Shown one piece after another: positions 21,101 through 36,100 of a stretch of 64,000 bases of DNA. Every line of letters starts with the position of its first letter. The first letter of the stretch is position 1. Where the stretch lies: assembly GCF_022458985.1 (NCBI RefSeq), contig NC_061781.1, forward strand, positions 18,383,001-18,447,000, written 5' to 3'. Position numbers and translations under genes: made by a program. This DNA comes from Mugil cephalus. Lineage: Eukaryota > Chordata > Actinopteri > Mugiliformes > Mugilidae. The notes beneath the pieces were generated by a model. That model saw only the letters and a list, made by a program, of their open reading frames with translations, made no database searches and was not told the DNA's origin.

Positions 21101-24100
21101 GTATATGCCCCTAAACTTTTTTTGACATGCACAAAGTTGTTCCGCCTGCTATGAAAAGTCAAATTTATGGGAAATATAACAGGAAAAAAAAAAGACTCTT
21201 AGCCTTTTCATTACGTGTCACTCAGAATACGACACATAAACTCTCTTGAGAACTTGAGTCTGTCTTTGTGAATGTGAACGCTTGAGTGAAACCAAATGCA
21301 CTCCGAGAAGTGCCCTTAATCTGAGGAATGAATGTTTCAGTCACACTGACAACCAACCATTCACATATTGTAGTTACATGTTTAACGTGAATTTGCTTTT
21401 CCTGCCAATTGCAGGAGCCAATTTTCCACAGTGATCAATATAATTTCCATCTTTTCCTTTCGCTCAGCCCAGACTCATTTACATTGCATTTGACTGCTTA
21501 TCATAAATCCTATTAGCATAACGGCAAGTGAATGCCTCGATGAGCGGAGCGAAAAAATCCATTTAACCAGACATGCCATTGATTGCAATCTGCTGACGAC
21601 ACAGATTCGGATCGTGCTTTGTTTGACAGAGCCCTGCTGAATGCTCGGTATTGATTGGGTGCTTAATGAGTTGTACCGATGAAACCCAGCTGAGAGAACT
21701 CCAGGATCATCCAGTCCTCCGACGAGAGCTGCAGGGCAAAGTTCTTCATTGTTGCAAAGTAGTTGGGCTTGGCCACGATGTCGTCTTCCAGCTACGGATG
21801 CAAAGAAAAATGAGAATTCGGAGCTGAAGAAACCGTTTTTCGGGGTGCTGGTGAGGGTTAATGTTGATGGAGAGGATGAGTAGCGGAAGGGGGACTCCTC
21901 TATGTTTACACGAGGACAGCTCTCTAACTAAACTACGGCAGCAGTCACTACAGTAGTCAGCCAATACCTCTTCACTCCAGATGAGAGCAGTCAATGGAAT
22001 GAGACACACCACGGACAAGACGGATGAATAACACAGAAAGGAGAAATATTAACAGTGCAGTAAAAGTTCACAGTCAGTGGAGGGCGTTTCAAATCCCAAG
22101 TTGAACGCTTAGCTTAGCTAAGACAACAGATCCATAGATATCAGATCTCAGAGCTGCAGAAGTCTAAGAGGATTAGACTAATAACTGAGACTGACTCATG
22201 ACTGGAAATAAACTCCTTTGGCTCCGAGAAATGACTGTATAACAAATTCCTTTGAGTGCTTGTCGTGTTTAATTTTGCACGACAAACTGTGAGAAAAAGC
22301 AAAGCTTGTTTAGTAACAGGACTTCCCCCCCATGAAAACGATCCTTAAAATACACTCCAAGAAGTTGTTAGTCGATGACGTCACACATGAAAACACAATG
22401 GAAGTAATGCTTTGCAAAGATGAAATCTATATTCTTGACCTGAATACACTGTATATTATACTGTAGTGTCGCATACAAAAGACACAAAAGAAGCTACAGA
22501 GGCTTTTCTGCAAAGTAACCGAAGCTTGAACACTGGCTACTGTCGACCACAGAGTGCATCAACGCCATAAACGCCGTCAGTGTGACATTTAGAAAAAAAA
22601 AAAAAAAAGAACCACAAACCCGACACCCACAGCAACAATGTCAATAGAACACAACAGATTTGAACATGAACACATGAGCTTATCAGTATTGTGCCCTGCA
22701 GATATATTTAGTCTATATAAATTAGACCATCAGTAGCATTTAATAGAACTTCATAGCGTGTTGTACCATAATATAATGTTGCCAGGGTAAAAAAAAAAAG
22801 AAGTGGTATATCTCGGAAGCCTTTTCCGTGTATAGCAGCTGAAGTCTAATAACTTTAGACAATGAAATTCACTAGCAAATTGTTGTTGTGCAGAATCCTT
22901 CTCTCTGTTTCTGCAGGTGAAGTTAATTTACAGATGTCAAAAGGATTTGAACCGTTCCTCTGTTAGCGTCAGCTAAGTAGTACTTTTATCTTTTTAGTAC
23001 TTCACCAAACGTCTTGTGGTAACAGAGACAACATCAACAATTTAATGGTACATATCAGCAGCGCACAGTATTGATGAGCTCATGTGTTTATGTTTAGTTC
23101 TGCTGTGTTCTGTGAGGTGACGTCGTTGCATGCATCTAACAAGTCTCAAACTGACGGTGTTTATGGTGTTGGTCTGCTCTACGGCCGCGACAGTTGCCTG
23201 CGTTCAAGCTGCAGAAAAGCCTCCGTAACTTCTTTTTGTGATAATCTACCATATGTGTTTGGGTCAAGAGTCTAGACTTCACTGTTGCAAAGCATTGCTA
23301 CTCTACTCTACTGTGTTTTTATGGTTTTGTGTGTGACGTCATCAACTGGGCGACTTTCACCAAGTTAGTCAACTTTAAAAATTACTAAATCGTTCAACCT
23401 ATAATGTACAAGAGAAAGAAAATAAAACCATGTGAGTTCACACTTTCGGAGCTCATAATCCTCTTTCTGTATTTTTAATGCTTCAGCTCAAACACCACAG
23501 TCGGTTTTAATGACTAATTAAAGTTAATTATGAATATGTTGCACCTGTCTCATTTAATTTTTAGCATTTTATTTATTTTATACTTAAAAGTGTATTTTTT
23601 TGAACAAATCAAAGTGTTTATGTGCCTTAGCTGTAGCCGCTGCAAAATATTCTCAATTAATTTCCCAACTTAATTAAATAAGCGATAGTCCGCTGCATTA
23701 AACACATACCAGATCATGACTAAAAAAATCCAGAGTATACTGTGCACTGACCAAATGGGAAACTTCGTCTTGTTATGTACGGACATACCTGAACATAATA
23801 AACTCCTTTGCTCACAGCGTACATCATGAGGAAGGAATAGTCCAGATTCTGTTTCGTTCGCCATCTAAAAAAAAAAAAAAGAAGCTGAATCAATAACGTT
23901 GAAACAGCTAAATCCGTTTATTGTATTCTCATTAAAATTATACCTGCGTAAAAACATGTCAGACACTGCTTTACATGCGGAGAGCAAACTTGCACTCTCA
24001 GGTACGAGTTGCTGCTGCGGCCTGAATAATTTATAAACCAAAGCTGTCACATGAATTGTTTGACCTAAATGATGTTGCAGTCAGAGTGATGTCTGTGCAC

Positions 24101-27100
24101 TGAGGGCTGCAAGTGTTATTTCTGAGTGTGCGTGCTGGGTCACGTATATATACACAAACAAACACAGTGGTGAAGGGATATTACATCAATAAGGGCAGAG
24201 TTGCACTCAAACCGGTGGTTGAGTGTTGCTTCCACAGAAACAGACGCACACAAATTTTTTTTCTAAATACAACAAACAAGCTGAACAAGATCCTAACTGC
24301 TGATTCCCATCAGAAGCCTCAGTGCACAAACACAAACCCCCACAAACATAACACGCAGTGCTCTGTGGCTGAAGGCTATTACTCGAGTGCATGTTGTAAG
24401 TCTCCACAAGTGTCGGCGCAAACTGCACCATAAACACATTTCTAATGGCGCCAGTTGTTAGTCGACTATAAAGAGAAGATGAGCGCGGAGGATAATAAGA
24501 CGGAGCACTACAGAGAGACGGAGATAGAGGGTGCTGCTGCTGCTGATGACCTTGATCTGACTTTGAGGAATGCCTGTGGAATACTAAGTACCTAGGCAGC
24601 CCATCTAAAAGCTCCCGCTTTATCTTTCCCTCCCAACTTCCCCCGACTCATCCTTCTGGTTTCTCCTCGTCACAGCTCTCATGAATTCCGCTCGCTCGGG
24701 GCAGATTTTTCTGTAAACTATTTCCGTCAAAATTTTTCCTAACTAAGTGTAAGTGCTTTTGAGCAAAAGTGTGTTGGCCTGGGTCGGTTTTCTTACTTGA
24801 CTCTCTCTTTGGAATCTCCGAAGGTCTCTTTGAGGTTGGTGAGATCGGGGTAATAGGCGGCCGGCGGGGAGATGACCTCCAGCAAACCTGAACTCAGCTC
24901 TGTAGAAAACCTGAGGAAAGGAAGGCCTCTGGTGATGCTTTGACGTGTCAAGAGAGTATACGCAGTTCACTCTGGGTCACGGTGTCTTTTCAGATGTCAA
25001 TATTTACACCATTTCGGGAGCCGGAAAGCGTACTCACCCTTTCTCCAGTCCAGCAACCACACTCTGAACATACTCCACATCGGTCTGCAGAGATCGTATC
25101 AACATATCAGTCCACAGACATTTAAACGTTTTTTATTCTCTATGTAGATATCAAGATGAGTCATGCTTTATATAACAGTGTATAAATAGGCAGCCTCACC
25201 TCTCCAACATAGACTATAATGACACAGTCAAGTTTCTCCTCTGGTGACAGCTTGTCTATTAAAGACCGTAGAGTCTCTGACAGATAAGACTTCACCTTCC
25301 TCTTCACTGTGGGGATCCCCATCACCATGGTAACTGAGAAGAAGACGTTGAAGAAGAAGTGTGAGGTGAGAAACCGTTACTGTCTTCATAATATACTTAT
25401 TGCAGAAGTGGGAGTTCACTCAAGTGGGTCCAAAAACAAATAATCCTAATAGTGAGACTACAACAGATTATACTGTCCTAAATCCACATGAACACAAATT
25501 CGTTGCCAGACTGACAGAAGGAAGAGACAAATCCTAGGAGATGCAAAGTGCTGCTAAAATGAACCAAACAGGGGGTCAGACAACTAAAAACACAGATTAT
25601 CAAAATGTTTTGGGACCTAGAGAGCATATTTCCCAGATCCAGGTTTTCCCTAAAAAGCAAAAAGGCAGCACATACACATGTACACATACATTTTGAGAAG
25701 CTGAACGTTTTGATACATGAGCTATTAAGTATTAACTGTCATAATTGGGTGAATCAACAAAGAGATGAAGAATGCCAACAAAAACAAGAAGTAAGGGAAG
25801 ATACTACATTCAGTTAATCAAGTGAGACAGCTCCTTATTGCTGTTGTATACTGATAAATAGATGGACAATCCCTGAAATTAGACTGAAAAAACAAACAAA
25901 CAAACAAAAAACATTCCTGACTGTTGCACACACAAACCAATTAATTTTACCTGGTTGGTTATAACTTTGTTTAGTGAATAAGATATTGAAAGAAGGAAAC
26001 AGTAGAGTGCGTACATGACATTGAAACTGGAGGACAAGGAAGATCATCAAGTTGGTTATCTGATACTGACTCTGCGTTTCCCTCATTTGCCTTCCCAGGA
26101 AAATAAGCAAAGAAAGCCACATAAAATCCGCAATAAAGCAGTTTGGTCTCTTGTCCATGTTCTGGTACATGCCCTGAATCCAGTTCCTTGTTCCATATCC
26201 CACACACAATGCACAAATGTCGCAGAGGAAAGGTGAACAATGCACACTGTTGCCAGAAGTTACGAAAGACGCGCCTTAGTGTATTTCTAATGAGGCTAGC
26301 ATGTTTGTGTGTGGGACTTGTAAGGCGTAAACATGCTGACCGAGCTCATGTGGGGACTCAAGAGGCCCTAATAAAAAGGCACCAAACAGATTCGAGGCAC
26401 AGCATAAGTGAACAAAACTGTGGATCCGCGAAAGTGTCCAGATCCAGAGTGATCTGTGCAGCGTGAAGAATCTGTCCCAGTTCTGCATTGTGATTCTCAC
26501 ACCGAGCTCCATGTCGTACAGCGACACCCACAACCGCCAAGAAAGTAGGTCGAGGATGAAAGAAGAATGTGGGAGGATGGAAAAGAGACAGAGAGTGACA
26601 GAATAGGAGAGAAGGCAGACAATGAATGAGTGATAATGCATGCAAGTGCGGCGTGAGCGAGACGGACACCAATCCTGCCCCTCCCCGTCTCCCTTGATCA
26701 GCCTGCCCACATCGCTCTGCCAGCCTTTCATCCCCTTCGTGGAGAAAGAGAAAAAAAAAACAGCAAAAAAAAATCTAGATTTCTGTCCACTTCTGTCACA
26801 TCAGTGAAAACAACAGATTTGACACGGCATACAAGGAAAGGGGTGGTGCTGTTTAGCTTTGTCCGTATGCCTTCAATGTCCAGAAAATATGTTCAAGGGC
26901 CACGATTAAAGACCATGATGGAGTTTCCAAGTTATGTCATTTTTAACATGCAACTAATAAAACAGGAGTAAATATGATGAGATAATTATAAAATAGCGTC
27001 TTTGGATTTTTGATGTTGTTTCCTATTTTCAACAGCAGAGTCTGGAGTTGTTGCTGAGTGCATGTTAGTGCACTCACTAACTGAAAAAAGCTTTTTGAAA

Positions 27101-30100
27101 AGCTGTAAAACTTACAGCGGGTAATTGGGTAATTTAGCAGTGAACAGGTGAGGAACACCTCGCAGAAACCATAATCGTCAGCCCCCATCCTGAATAGACC
27201 ACGCTTTTAAAATGGTCCCTGTGAAAGCACTTGCATTTGGAAAAGACGTCAAGTCATCCCATCGATAACCAGTCAGAGCAATCTTAAATCGCACTTTCAT
27301 TAACATAGGCTGCAATTTCTAACCAGTTCAGAGATAAACAACCACACACACACACACCTACGGCCAATTTAGAATCACCAGTTAACCTAATGAGCACATC
27401 TTAAGACGGTGGGAAGAAGCAGGAGTAGCGGAAGATGGATACGAACCCATCCTCATCACTGCTAACCACCACATCACTGTGCCCCCCACCAGGTAAACAA
27501 CAAAGCTAATGACTACGTGTGCGCATCAGGTCCGATCCTTACAGTGAAAATGCACCACAAAAAGTTTTCCCCTGTAAAACTCAGCTGACGTCTGATGAGT
27601 CAAGACTTATCCTGTTCCAGAGCGATGGGTGCTGCTTTCAAAGCAAAATCCGGTCCAACCAAATATTAAGAGTGTGTGACCTTTTTTTTTTTTTTTTGGC
27701 CTGGCACTGTGGAACCGTGTCCTATATTTTCTTCACTGTTGCATTGCACCAATGCAGCTGGCCCCTAGCCCAGGTCAGCTATATGTGCGGGAAACAAAGT
27801 GGTACACCACACTTTTGTGTATGTGGGGCGAAGTAATGTGAGTTTGCATGTGTAGGTGAGGTTGTAAGAGTGAAAAATAACAACTTGGAAAAGCTGCAGA
27901 TTTGCCACTGAAAGGAGTCAGTTTCTAATTATATTTTGTTGATTAGATTGTGTTGAGTAATGAACTGGAGTCAAGACTCCACTGCCACTCAGACAGACAC
28001 AATAATCAGCTAAATCCATTGCACATTGATCCATCTGTGGAAGGTTTACAAGGAATGACTTGCAAACCAGGGAAGGTAATTTGTGTACACATGCAAAGGA
28101 GGAAGCAACATTTGCAAAAGTGAGGTGTGGAGTACTGTAAAGCTCGATTTGCTGATAATGTCATGCCATTTCTTTTGTTTTACGTGTAAAATAACAAATG
28201 GAGCTCTTGACAGAAAACTCAAAACATTTGCCTACTTGAAAACAAATACAACGTGATCGGCAGCATACATGAGTGGAAAGCCACTGAGGGACAATAATGT
28301 TAGTTAGTAGCCTGTAGTAGTGAAGTTGTGTTAGTAAGGATGAATAGCGTGGACCACGTGGATCTGAGCAAACCCATGACTGTTTTAATTCTGCTCTCAC
28401 CAACAGAGTAAGCAGCAATACATACTGGTGCAAAAGCATTCCAATGAGGGGGTGGGAAAAAAGATGAAAAAAAGATTGTTAAGTGGAGCCTGTCACATGT
28501 TAAATAACTGGCCAGCATAGCCTACAATACCACAGACAAAGTAGTGACTGTGTAAAAGGGCAAACGCTGGCAAACAGATGACTTGCTAAAGGCCATATAT
28601 GTGTTTAGAACAGGCAAGGTTGTGTTTTACAATAATACTCTTGTTGACTTCTGTGTAAAAGGGGTCTTAGTCGCCCCCAGTCCCACCATATAGTAGGTCT
28701 CAGAGGTTCCCATGACTGTTTCTTTCTATAATACTGCTTCAGTTTTAAGTGGGATGATGTCCTAATTTGCGGATATAAATATCCCAGTGTCAGATATGCT
28801 TAGACTAGCAGAGAAAGTGGATGGAAAGTAAAGTAAAAAGAAAAATGCAGAGGTTGTGTAAGGAGGACTAAACAACAAACAAAAAAAGGACGCGGAAGTC
28901 ATTGTTGGTGCCTTGAGGCAAAAGTTGCTGGTGGCCAATTAAGTATGTCATGTGGCATGCACGGTCAGTGGAGGGGCGGAAAGTCTGTGGGCAATCACTT
29001 ATCTCTGTGACCCACAACAGCACACATCAGCAATCACTTGCCAGTAGCAGTACCTCCCAGCTTGGTTGTGCCATTTGATCAAACACAACCAATAGCCTGT
29101 TAAGAGTGGAAAGCTGGTGACAACAATGCAGTTGACAGAAGCAAACTCAGGCAAACATTTGCCTCTCTCCCATAATTCCAGAGAAACAAATAACAGGTGG
29201 CAAGAATGGGCGTGGCATTTTTTAGGACTTCCTGCTACACCTTTTTACTACTACTAATACTGAAAGAGTTAAAGTGTTAGAGTATATAACCATTGTACCT
29301 CAACACATCAAGTGGCAAGGAGGATCTCAAAAGTACAACGGAGAAACATTCATCTCTTATAGTGTTTACAAAGACAGAATTTGTCTTGCGATAGTCTGGC
29401 TTCCCAAAGTTAAGAATACACACCATGTATAGCCCCAGGTCCGTTAGACCTGCGCTTCACAGCTGACTGGCATCCTGCACTACCTGTTTAACCTGAGTCT
29501 GAAGTTCGAAAGAATACCGGTGCTTTAGAAAACATCCTGCTTAGTACCGTTGCAGAAGAAGCCCATCCCATCGGGCCTCAGCGACTTGAAGGTCCTAAGC
29601 GACTGGTGGTCCCTGTCTTGGGGACTTGTTGACTCTTTACACCTCTGATTTTAGATACAGGTCTGGGTCCTACCACCTGCAGAAGTTCTCTGATGCCTCT
29701 TCAGTGGTAGGGTATATTAAAGATGGACAAGAGATGGAGTATGGGACACTGATCACAGACTTTGTGGAGTGGTCCCAGGCAAACCACCTTCTCCTGAATG
29801 TGGACAAGACCAAGGAGCTGGTCACTGACTTCAGGTGGAAGAGGACACCAGTGGAGCCCATCACCATCCAGGGTCTGGAGGTGGAAGTAGTGGACCGCTA
29901 CAAGTACCTGGGAGTCCACATTAACAACAGCCTGGACTGCGTGTACAAGACGGGCCTGAGTAGACTCTATTTTCTCAGGAAGCTCAGATCTTTTAATGTG
30001 TGCAGCGAGTTACTAGAGTCTTTCTACCAGTCTGTTGTAGCGAGTGCCCTGTTCTTTGCTGTGGTTTGTTGGGGGAATAGTACCAGCAAAAAAGACAACA

Positions 30101-33100
30101 GTAGGATCGACAAACTGATCCAGATGGCTGGACATGTGATCAGTAGGGAGTTGGAGTAGTTTGTCTCAGTGAGGGACAGGACACTGGATAAACTGCTCTC
30201 CATTATGGACAATTCATCCCATCCACTACACCAAACAGAGGAGCTCATTCTCCAGCAGACTGATTCAGCTCCGCTGCCATAGTTAACACTACAGAACGTC
30301 TTTTATTCCCTACTCTATACAGCTGTATAACCGCTCATCTTTTTGTAACAATTAAGCTACTTTGACCTATTCATTTCCCTTGTGGATCATTAAAGTCTGT
30401 CTAAGTCTAAGTCTAAGATGACCATAACTGAACCGCATTCCTATAAAAACTGACACAGAAATAGAAAAAGGCCTCTTTCTATGATGCCAAACACCTAGAC
30501 AGTATCTCCACTTACATAACCCAAAGGCACTTGTGTCCAGTAAATCACGAAGAAGGGGATAGTAATTACTTCAACAGAAACACTATCTTTGTGGTTGAGA
30601 ATAACCCAGTAAGTAGGTCAAACACTACACACTATATAATTGAAATTTAGGTGGTTACATGAAAAGTTTGTGACATAACAACAATCCTAAACTGATTTTC
30701 AGAAACACCTTTTCAAACTTTCTGTCACTTTAATGCTTTTTCAAATCAAGCTCATCGCTCCACTTGCTTCCCAAGGCTCTTCCATACCTCTGTAGTTTTT
30801 CTTTTTAATGCATTTTCTTGTTTTGTTGCCTTGCTGGGGACAGAAAATTTCAATTTGTTTCGACTTGTTTCTGCTTACTTTCCTCTAATTTGTTAAGAGC
30901 CTCTCTCCTTTCCCTCGGTCATTGTCATTAGGAATGTGGAAACACCATTGGAGCTGTCAAGCCCCTAAACTTGCTTCCCTTGGGCCCCAAATTCATTCCA
31001 CCTATCGCTCTCACAAAGCCAGATAAGTAATCCTCTTAAAATAACTTGATATAGCTGAGGTCACATGCTGCTGTTTTGGGGGCAAAATGGACACTTTTGT
31101 GAAAAAATAAAATAACAACTACGCTGGATTTTTTTTTGGTAACCTGAGTCAAAAGATCTCCCAGTGTTTTGTTGAGTATGTTCCCTCGGTATAAACTCCT
31201 CAACAGTAACAATAACAAAGTGCCACACAGGCTTATTTAAATAGAGGGAACTTTAAGAATGTGCCTGGATTACAAAGTAGGATAAAACGTTGAAAACAAG
31301 CAAGGAAATTATTTTTCGCATTAAAAAGTCATATACACACCACACAGACTATAATTATCTTCAACCTTGCAATTGTTTGTCAGAATTAAACTTTTGTAAA
31401 GCTATATCCAGGGTGGATACCTGTTGTAAACTTGTCAAACTGAAACCTTGTTGAAACTTGATTCTCCCTGTGGTGTAACAACAGTCTCTGGGAGCCTTAC
31501 TGTGTTTCTGTAGCATAAGCATCCATATAGGGGAGGAAAAAGCTTATACAACGGGAACACTGCTGTACTGAACTTGCAGCGCACATGTGCACTTCTCACC
31601 TCCTGTGCGTCCAAGACCAACTTGCACTGCGGGGTGCAGGCTGCCCTCATTGTTGAGAAGATGAGGCAGGTGGTGGTAGATATTTGGCACCTGGAGAGGT
31701 TTCCTATTTGCAAGCTCCTTCAGTAGTTTTTGGGTCTCATCTGAAAAGAGACACGCAGAAAAGTGTTGGGTGGACGGTTTAATCAACTGATGACTGGGGT
31801 CAAAATAATATGGACATAGCTAAAATCGCTGAGTCAATTCCTGGCTTTCTGCTCTTATTTCCTATCTCTCTAGACTGTAAGCTGTCAAAGGGAGGCAAAC
31901 TGCCAAAAGAATAATCTAGTAAAGTTGTTAACACTGCTCTGGTAGCATGGCAACATTAAAGTCTACATTTAAAAATGTCCTAAAACTGACAGATCATTTT
32001 CAGTGGGCTTATAAGTGTAACTTTAAGTGTAAAGTGATAAAATAAAATTTGCATCTTGCATCTATTCACCTTTAAGTTGATAGACAATGTACAACGTAAG
32101 CTGTATAGGAGAGATTCTGCTTCTAAAATATGAACAATTAGCTGCTTTTCTTGATCACAAATATGGACAAATTTAAATGTCTTTAGGTTTTGGAATGATG
32201 ACTGTGTAAAAGGAGTAATCCTTTTATGTGCATCAAATTATAAATGTATAAAGAGAAAATGCCTTTTCCAGAATTTTACAACGATTCATAGATGAGATGA
32301 GCAAATAACTTAAATATCCCGTGTTGCAACCTTTATAAGTAAAACTTTTAAAATAATTTTACATTTTAAATTATATTGTGTATTCAGAAGTAAAATGGAC
32401 AAGACCATTTTGACCAACCAGGGGAGGCTGGTGTGTTTCAGCCAGATAGACTTTAGTGTCGAAACAGTGGTTTCAGGGTGACTCAGGTCCCCCTTCTGAG
32501 AAATCAGTTGCATTTAATTTTTGTTAGATATGAGTGGACAGCGACTTTCCCATCAACTGACTGAATATGATTCATCATACTTTGTTATAACCTAACAAAA
32601 AGCAAATATAAAAAATCTGCTGTTTTAACCTAATCAACAGGAGATCCAGAGTCAACGAAACAAGGGATGATTTATACATTCAAGAATTCTGCTCACGATC
32701 AACTGAAACACCTTCGCTGGAGTTAGTAACTCGTCACTTACCTGAGAAGTTTGTGAGGGCATCTTTGCTGTTGTTAGTTTCAGCAATGGCACGTCTGAAC
32801 TGTTCGAGAATGTTGTTGAGCTCGGACGAGCGTTGCAGCGTCCTGTGCTCTGCCACGCGAAGGCGCTCTTTCAAAGCGTGGAACTCCCGCTGATATGCTA
32901 TCAGCTTCTCTGTAGGGATTTAAAAACAAAAGAAAGAAAATTTAAAGAAAGTGATTAGCTTTGACAGAAAATATTGAATTCCTCGAAACAAAATTATCTG
33001 CAGTCTGAGCTCTACAGAGAACATGATTCATTGTCACCAACGTAACAGATTTGAGCAACAGCTAAAAAGATCCAATGGAAAGAAAATACAAACACTTTAG

Positions 33101-36100
33101 ATTGCAAAGTTCATTTTTTTTCCCACCAGCAAAGCCAATCTGACTATCTCTGTTTGGAGCCAGGTAAAGTGTATATCTAGTTCGCTTCAAGAAAAGCTGC
33201 AGGAGGGAAAGTGGGAAGAAGTTATCGTTTCAATTTCCAGCTACAAGAATTCTCTGTTTATACAAGGGTTCAAAGCACTTGTCACAAACTTGTGTTTAAA
33301 GTCTCCAAACTACTGCAGCATGAATTAATTATTTAATTGACAAGGATACAGCACTCATGTGCAGCAGTTTATCAGAGATTACCAACTCCATGCTTTACCG
33401 CCAACACGGTCTGATGTAAGGGATGATTTACTGCGATGAGGAATGAAAAATGTTATACAATCTCTTAGCAGGAAGCCACTGAAAGGAGAAGCTGAGAAGA
33501 AAAAAAAGGAACAGCTGTGGTCTGTTGATCAGTGTTATCACAGTGCATGTCGGAGGGTATGCAGAACTACAGAAATGAACATTTGCATAAGGAGTGCGTG
33601 GGATATTACTGCTTATGAATAGTGGTGCACAGGTCCAGAGACAAAGAAAGCGTGCTTGTTCACAAACAGTGCTTTGTACAGGTGACTGACGGATCGTGGC
33701 AAAATAGCTCAGTGAGCAGAGTGTCAGCCTAATGTGCTGAGGCTACAGTCGTCACTCCAGGCGCCCCTGGTTCGAATCCTGCACCGGGTAGCATTTCCTG
33801 TGGTGTTCCCCTCCCTGTGCGTCCTCATTTCCTGTCCCGCTACACTGTTGCTTTCATTAAAGGTGAAAAAGCCCCCAAAAAATAAATAAAATATCTAATA
33901 AGAATAAAATGACACACACACTCATTGTCAATAATTTAAATTCATTCATTTTCTGTAACTGCCTGAAACACCCTGGACAGTTCACCAGTCTACCAGTCAG
34001 GGCTAATGCAGAGAGACAGACAACCACTCACACCAACAGCCAATTTGGTTGTATGTATGGCTTTCCTCATTACTGGATGCCATTCGTAACTGACTGCTTG
34101 TGTGGGTGATGTTGTCTTTCATACGGAAAATGTGCCGTATATTTGCTTTAATAGTGATATGTGCGTCGTTACTTCAGTTAAAGACTGGCACTGAAAGCCA
34201 ACTGTGTTGTTGCCTCACAACTACTCATATCTGGAGCAGAAGGTTGCACTTTAACACACCACAAACCCCACACCTTGCACATATAGTTCGCTCTGCCCCT
34301 GCTTTATCAGATACCGGAGGTCTGCATTCTCCATTGTAAAGGGGAATCCCCATTAACTGGCTCTTCAGGTTTCCCCAGAGAGTTTTTCTTGTCATGCACA
34401 GGGCTGAGCTGACAGTCCAATCAGGGTGATGCCTCAGGCCCGACCCGTTCTACAATCTATTCAACAGGCTAGACGAGCTGTACGACAAGTAACAATAATG
34501 GTGGACCAGCTAGGACCAGCTGTGCGGGACACACCATCGGCAAACAGCCAACCTGGGCTGGCTGCCGATGGTATGCGAATAGCTCAACGCCTTGAGCAAT
34601 TCAAGATGAACAAAGTTAACAACCAAGTTAAAGTTGGATGCGAAAACACCCTTGGTTGTGTCTTTTCACTGAATCATTATGACGTGTTAAAAAAAGCACT
34701 TGTGACACTCCATGCTGTGAAAAGGGCTTTGCAAGTACTTTATAAAAATCCTCATTATCATATCCTCATATTTTTTGAGATGTTTAAAAAGAAGTACGAA
34801 TAAATATGAATAAGTATTATGAAGTATGTAGTGATCACTGCAGGTTCCTCAGTATTGGATGATTAATTAGAAGTGAAGACTTGACTTTGACTTAGAAGTT
34901 TAAAGGGGGACTACAAAAAAAACTTGTCAGGTGTCTATGTATGTTTGGTGGGGTTGCGGGCTTGGCCAGTCTCTGATCTTCCCCTACTGGTGGATTTATT
35001 GTGCCCTTTCACACAGCCCTTCCCAACAACAAACCCCAGACTCCCTTTATCTTCATCTCCCCATCACTCTCTTTCTGACTGAGCTATTGTCCACTGACTG
35101 TGCCCTGGGTCCTCTGTTGCACAGAACCATGTTGTTCCTCCTGAATGTTGATCTCTAAGGCACACAGACAGATGCTGTCATTTGGCTCTAACCCTCATGA
35201 AAAGGGCAACTTCAAACTAAAACCAAGACTTTCATCTTCGCATCAGTCCTTTGATTGCGGGACTCCCGCCCTGCTGAGATAAAAACCACACCTGTGATCC
35301 CACAGTGAGAAAAAGACACACTCAGTACCAGAGTGCAAGAAGAGAGAAGTAGACGAGGTTTCCATTTTAACAATACATATTCCATGCACATGTGTGCTCA
35401 GTGGTAAAAGTGTAGGCGGCTACATTCATACGAGTAAGTAGAATTTACAGCATGACATCATGAGAAACAGTAAAGTAACACTATGAATGCTGAGCCTGTT
35501 TTACTGGTCCATGGTCTCGACATGACTGAATGGGTGCACAAAATACATTAAATAATTAGACTACCTACCTGAGGCCAGGAGTACATTACAAAATCTCATT
35601 ATTCTTCTCTGCTCTGAAGCACCATGAGTGGTGGGGGAAGGGCTAAGTGGCTAAGGCTCTGCCTCTGAGCTTGACGATGTCTCCTCTCGGCCTTTCTTTG
35701 CATCCAAGCTATTAACACTGCCTCATTCCTTCCTCTCCCTTTCACATTTTAATATTACTTAGTCGCCCACATACAGCGCGTCCAATGTTCTATTCCATCT
35801 CCACCTTCACCCTTGCTCACGGCTTCATTCCACAGCTACCTCTGCCCTGTGATATTTTAGCTCAATGTGTCATCCTTGCTCAGTTTATTTAATTTATTGA
35901 TAAAGATGTATGGGAGCAATGAGGGGGTTGGTATATAATGGTCATTGAACATGTAGCCTATAAAGATTCCACTTGTTGAGAGACAAGCGCATATTCAAAC
36001 ACACAGACAAAAAAAAAATAAGCTATTGCCTATGAAACTTTTTCATTTAGCAGTTATGAAGTTATTGAGTTGTGTGTCGTATAGGGATGTCAAATGAGCA

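Noticed and set aside
26276-26731. Minus-strand 151-codon frame in mgat4a intron 3
   Set aside because: No family resemblance, no splice or promoter signals, and other frames are open over the same stretch.
33705-33780. tRNA gene
   Set aside because: A and B boxes are present, but the spacing and missing acceptor stem, plus the body and A-rich tail, show a tRNA-derived SINE.
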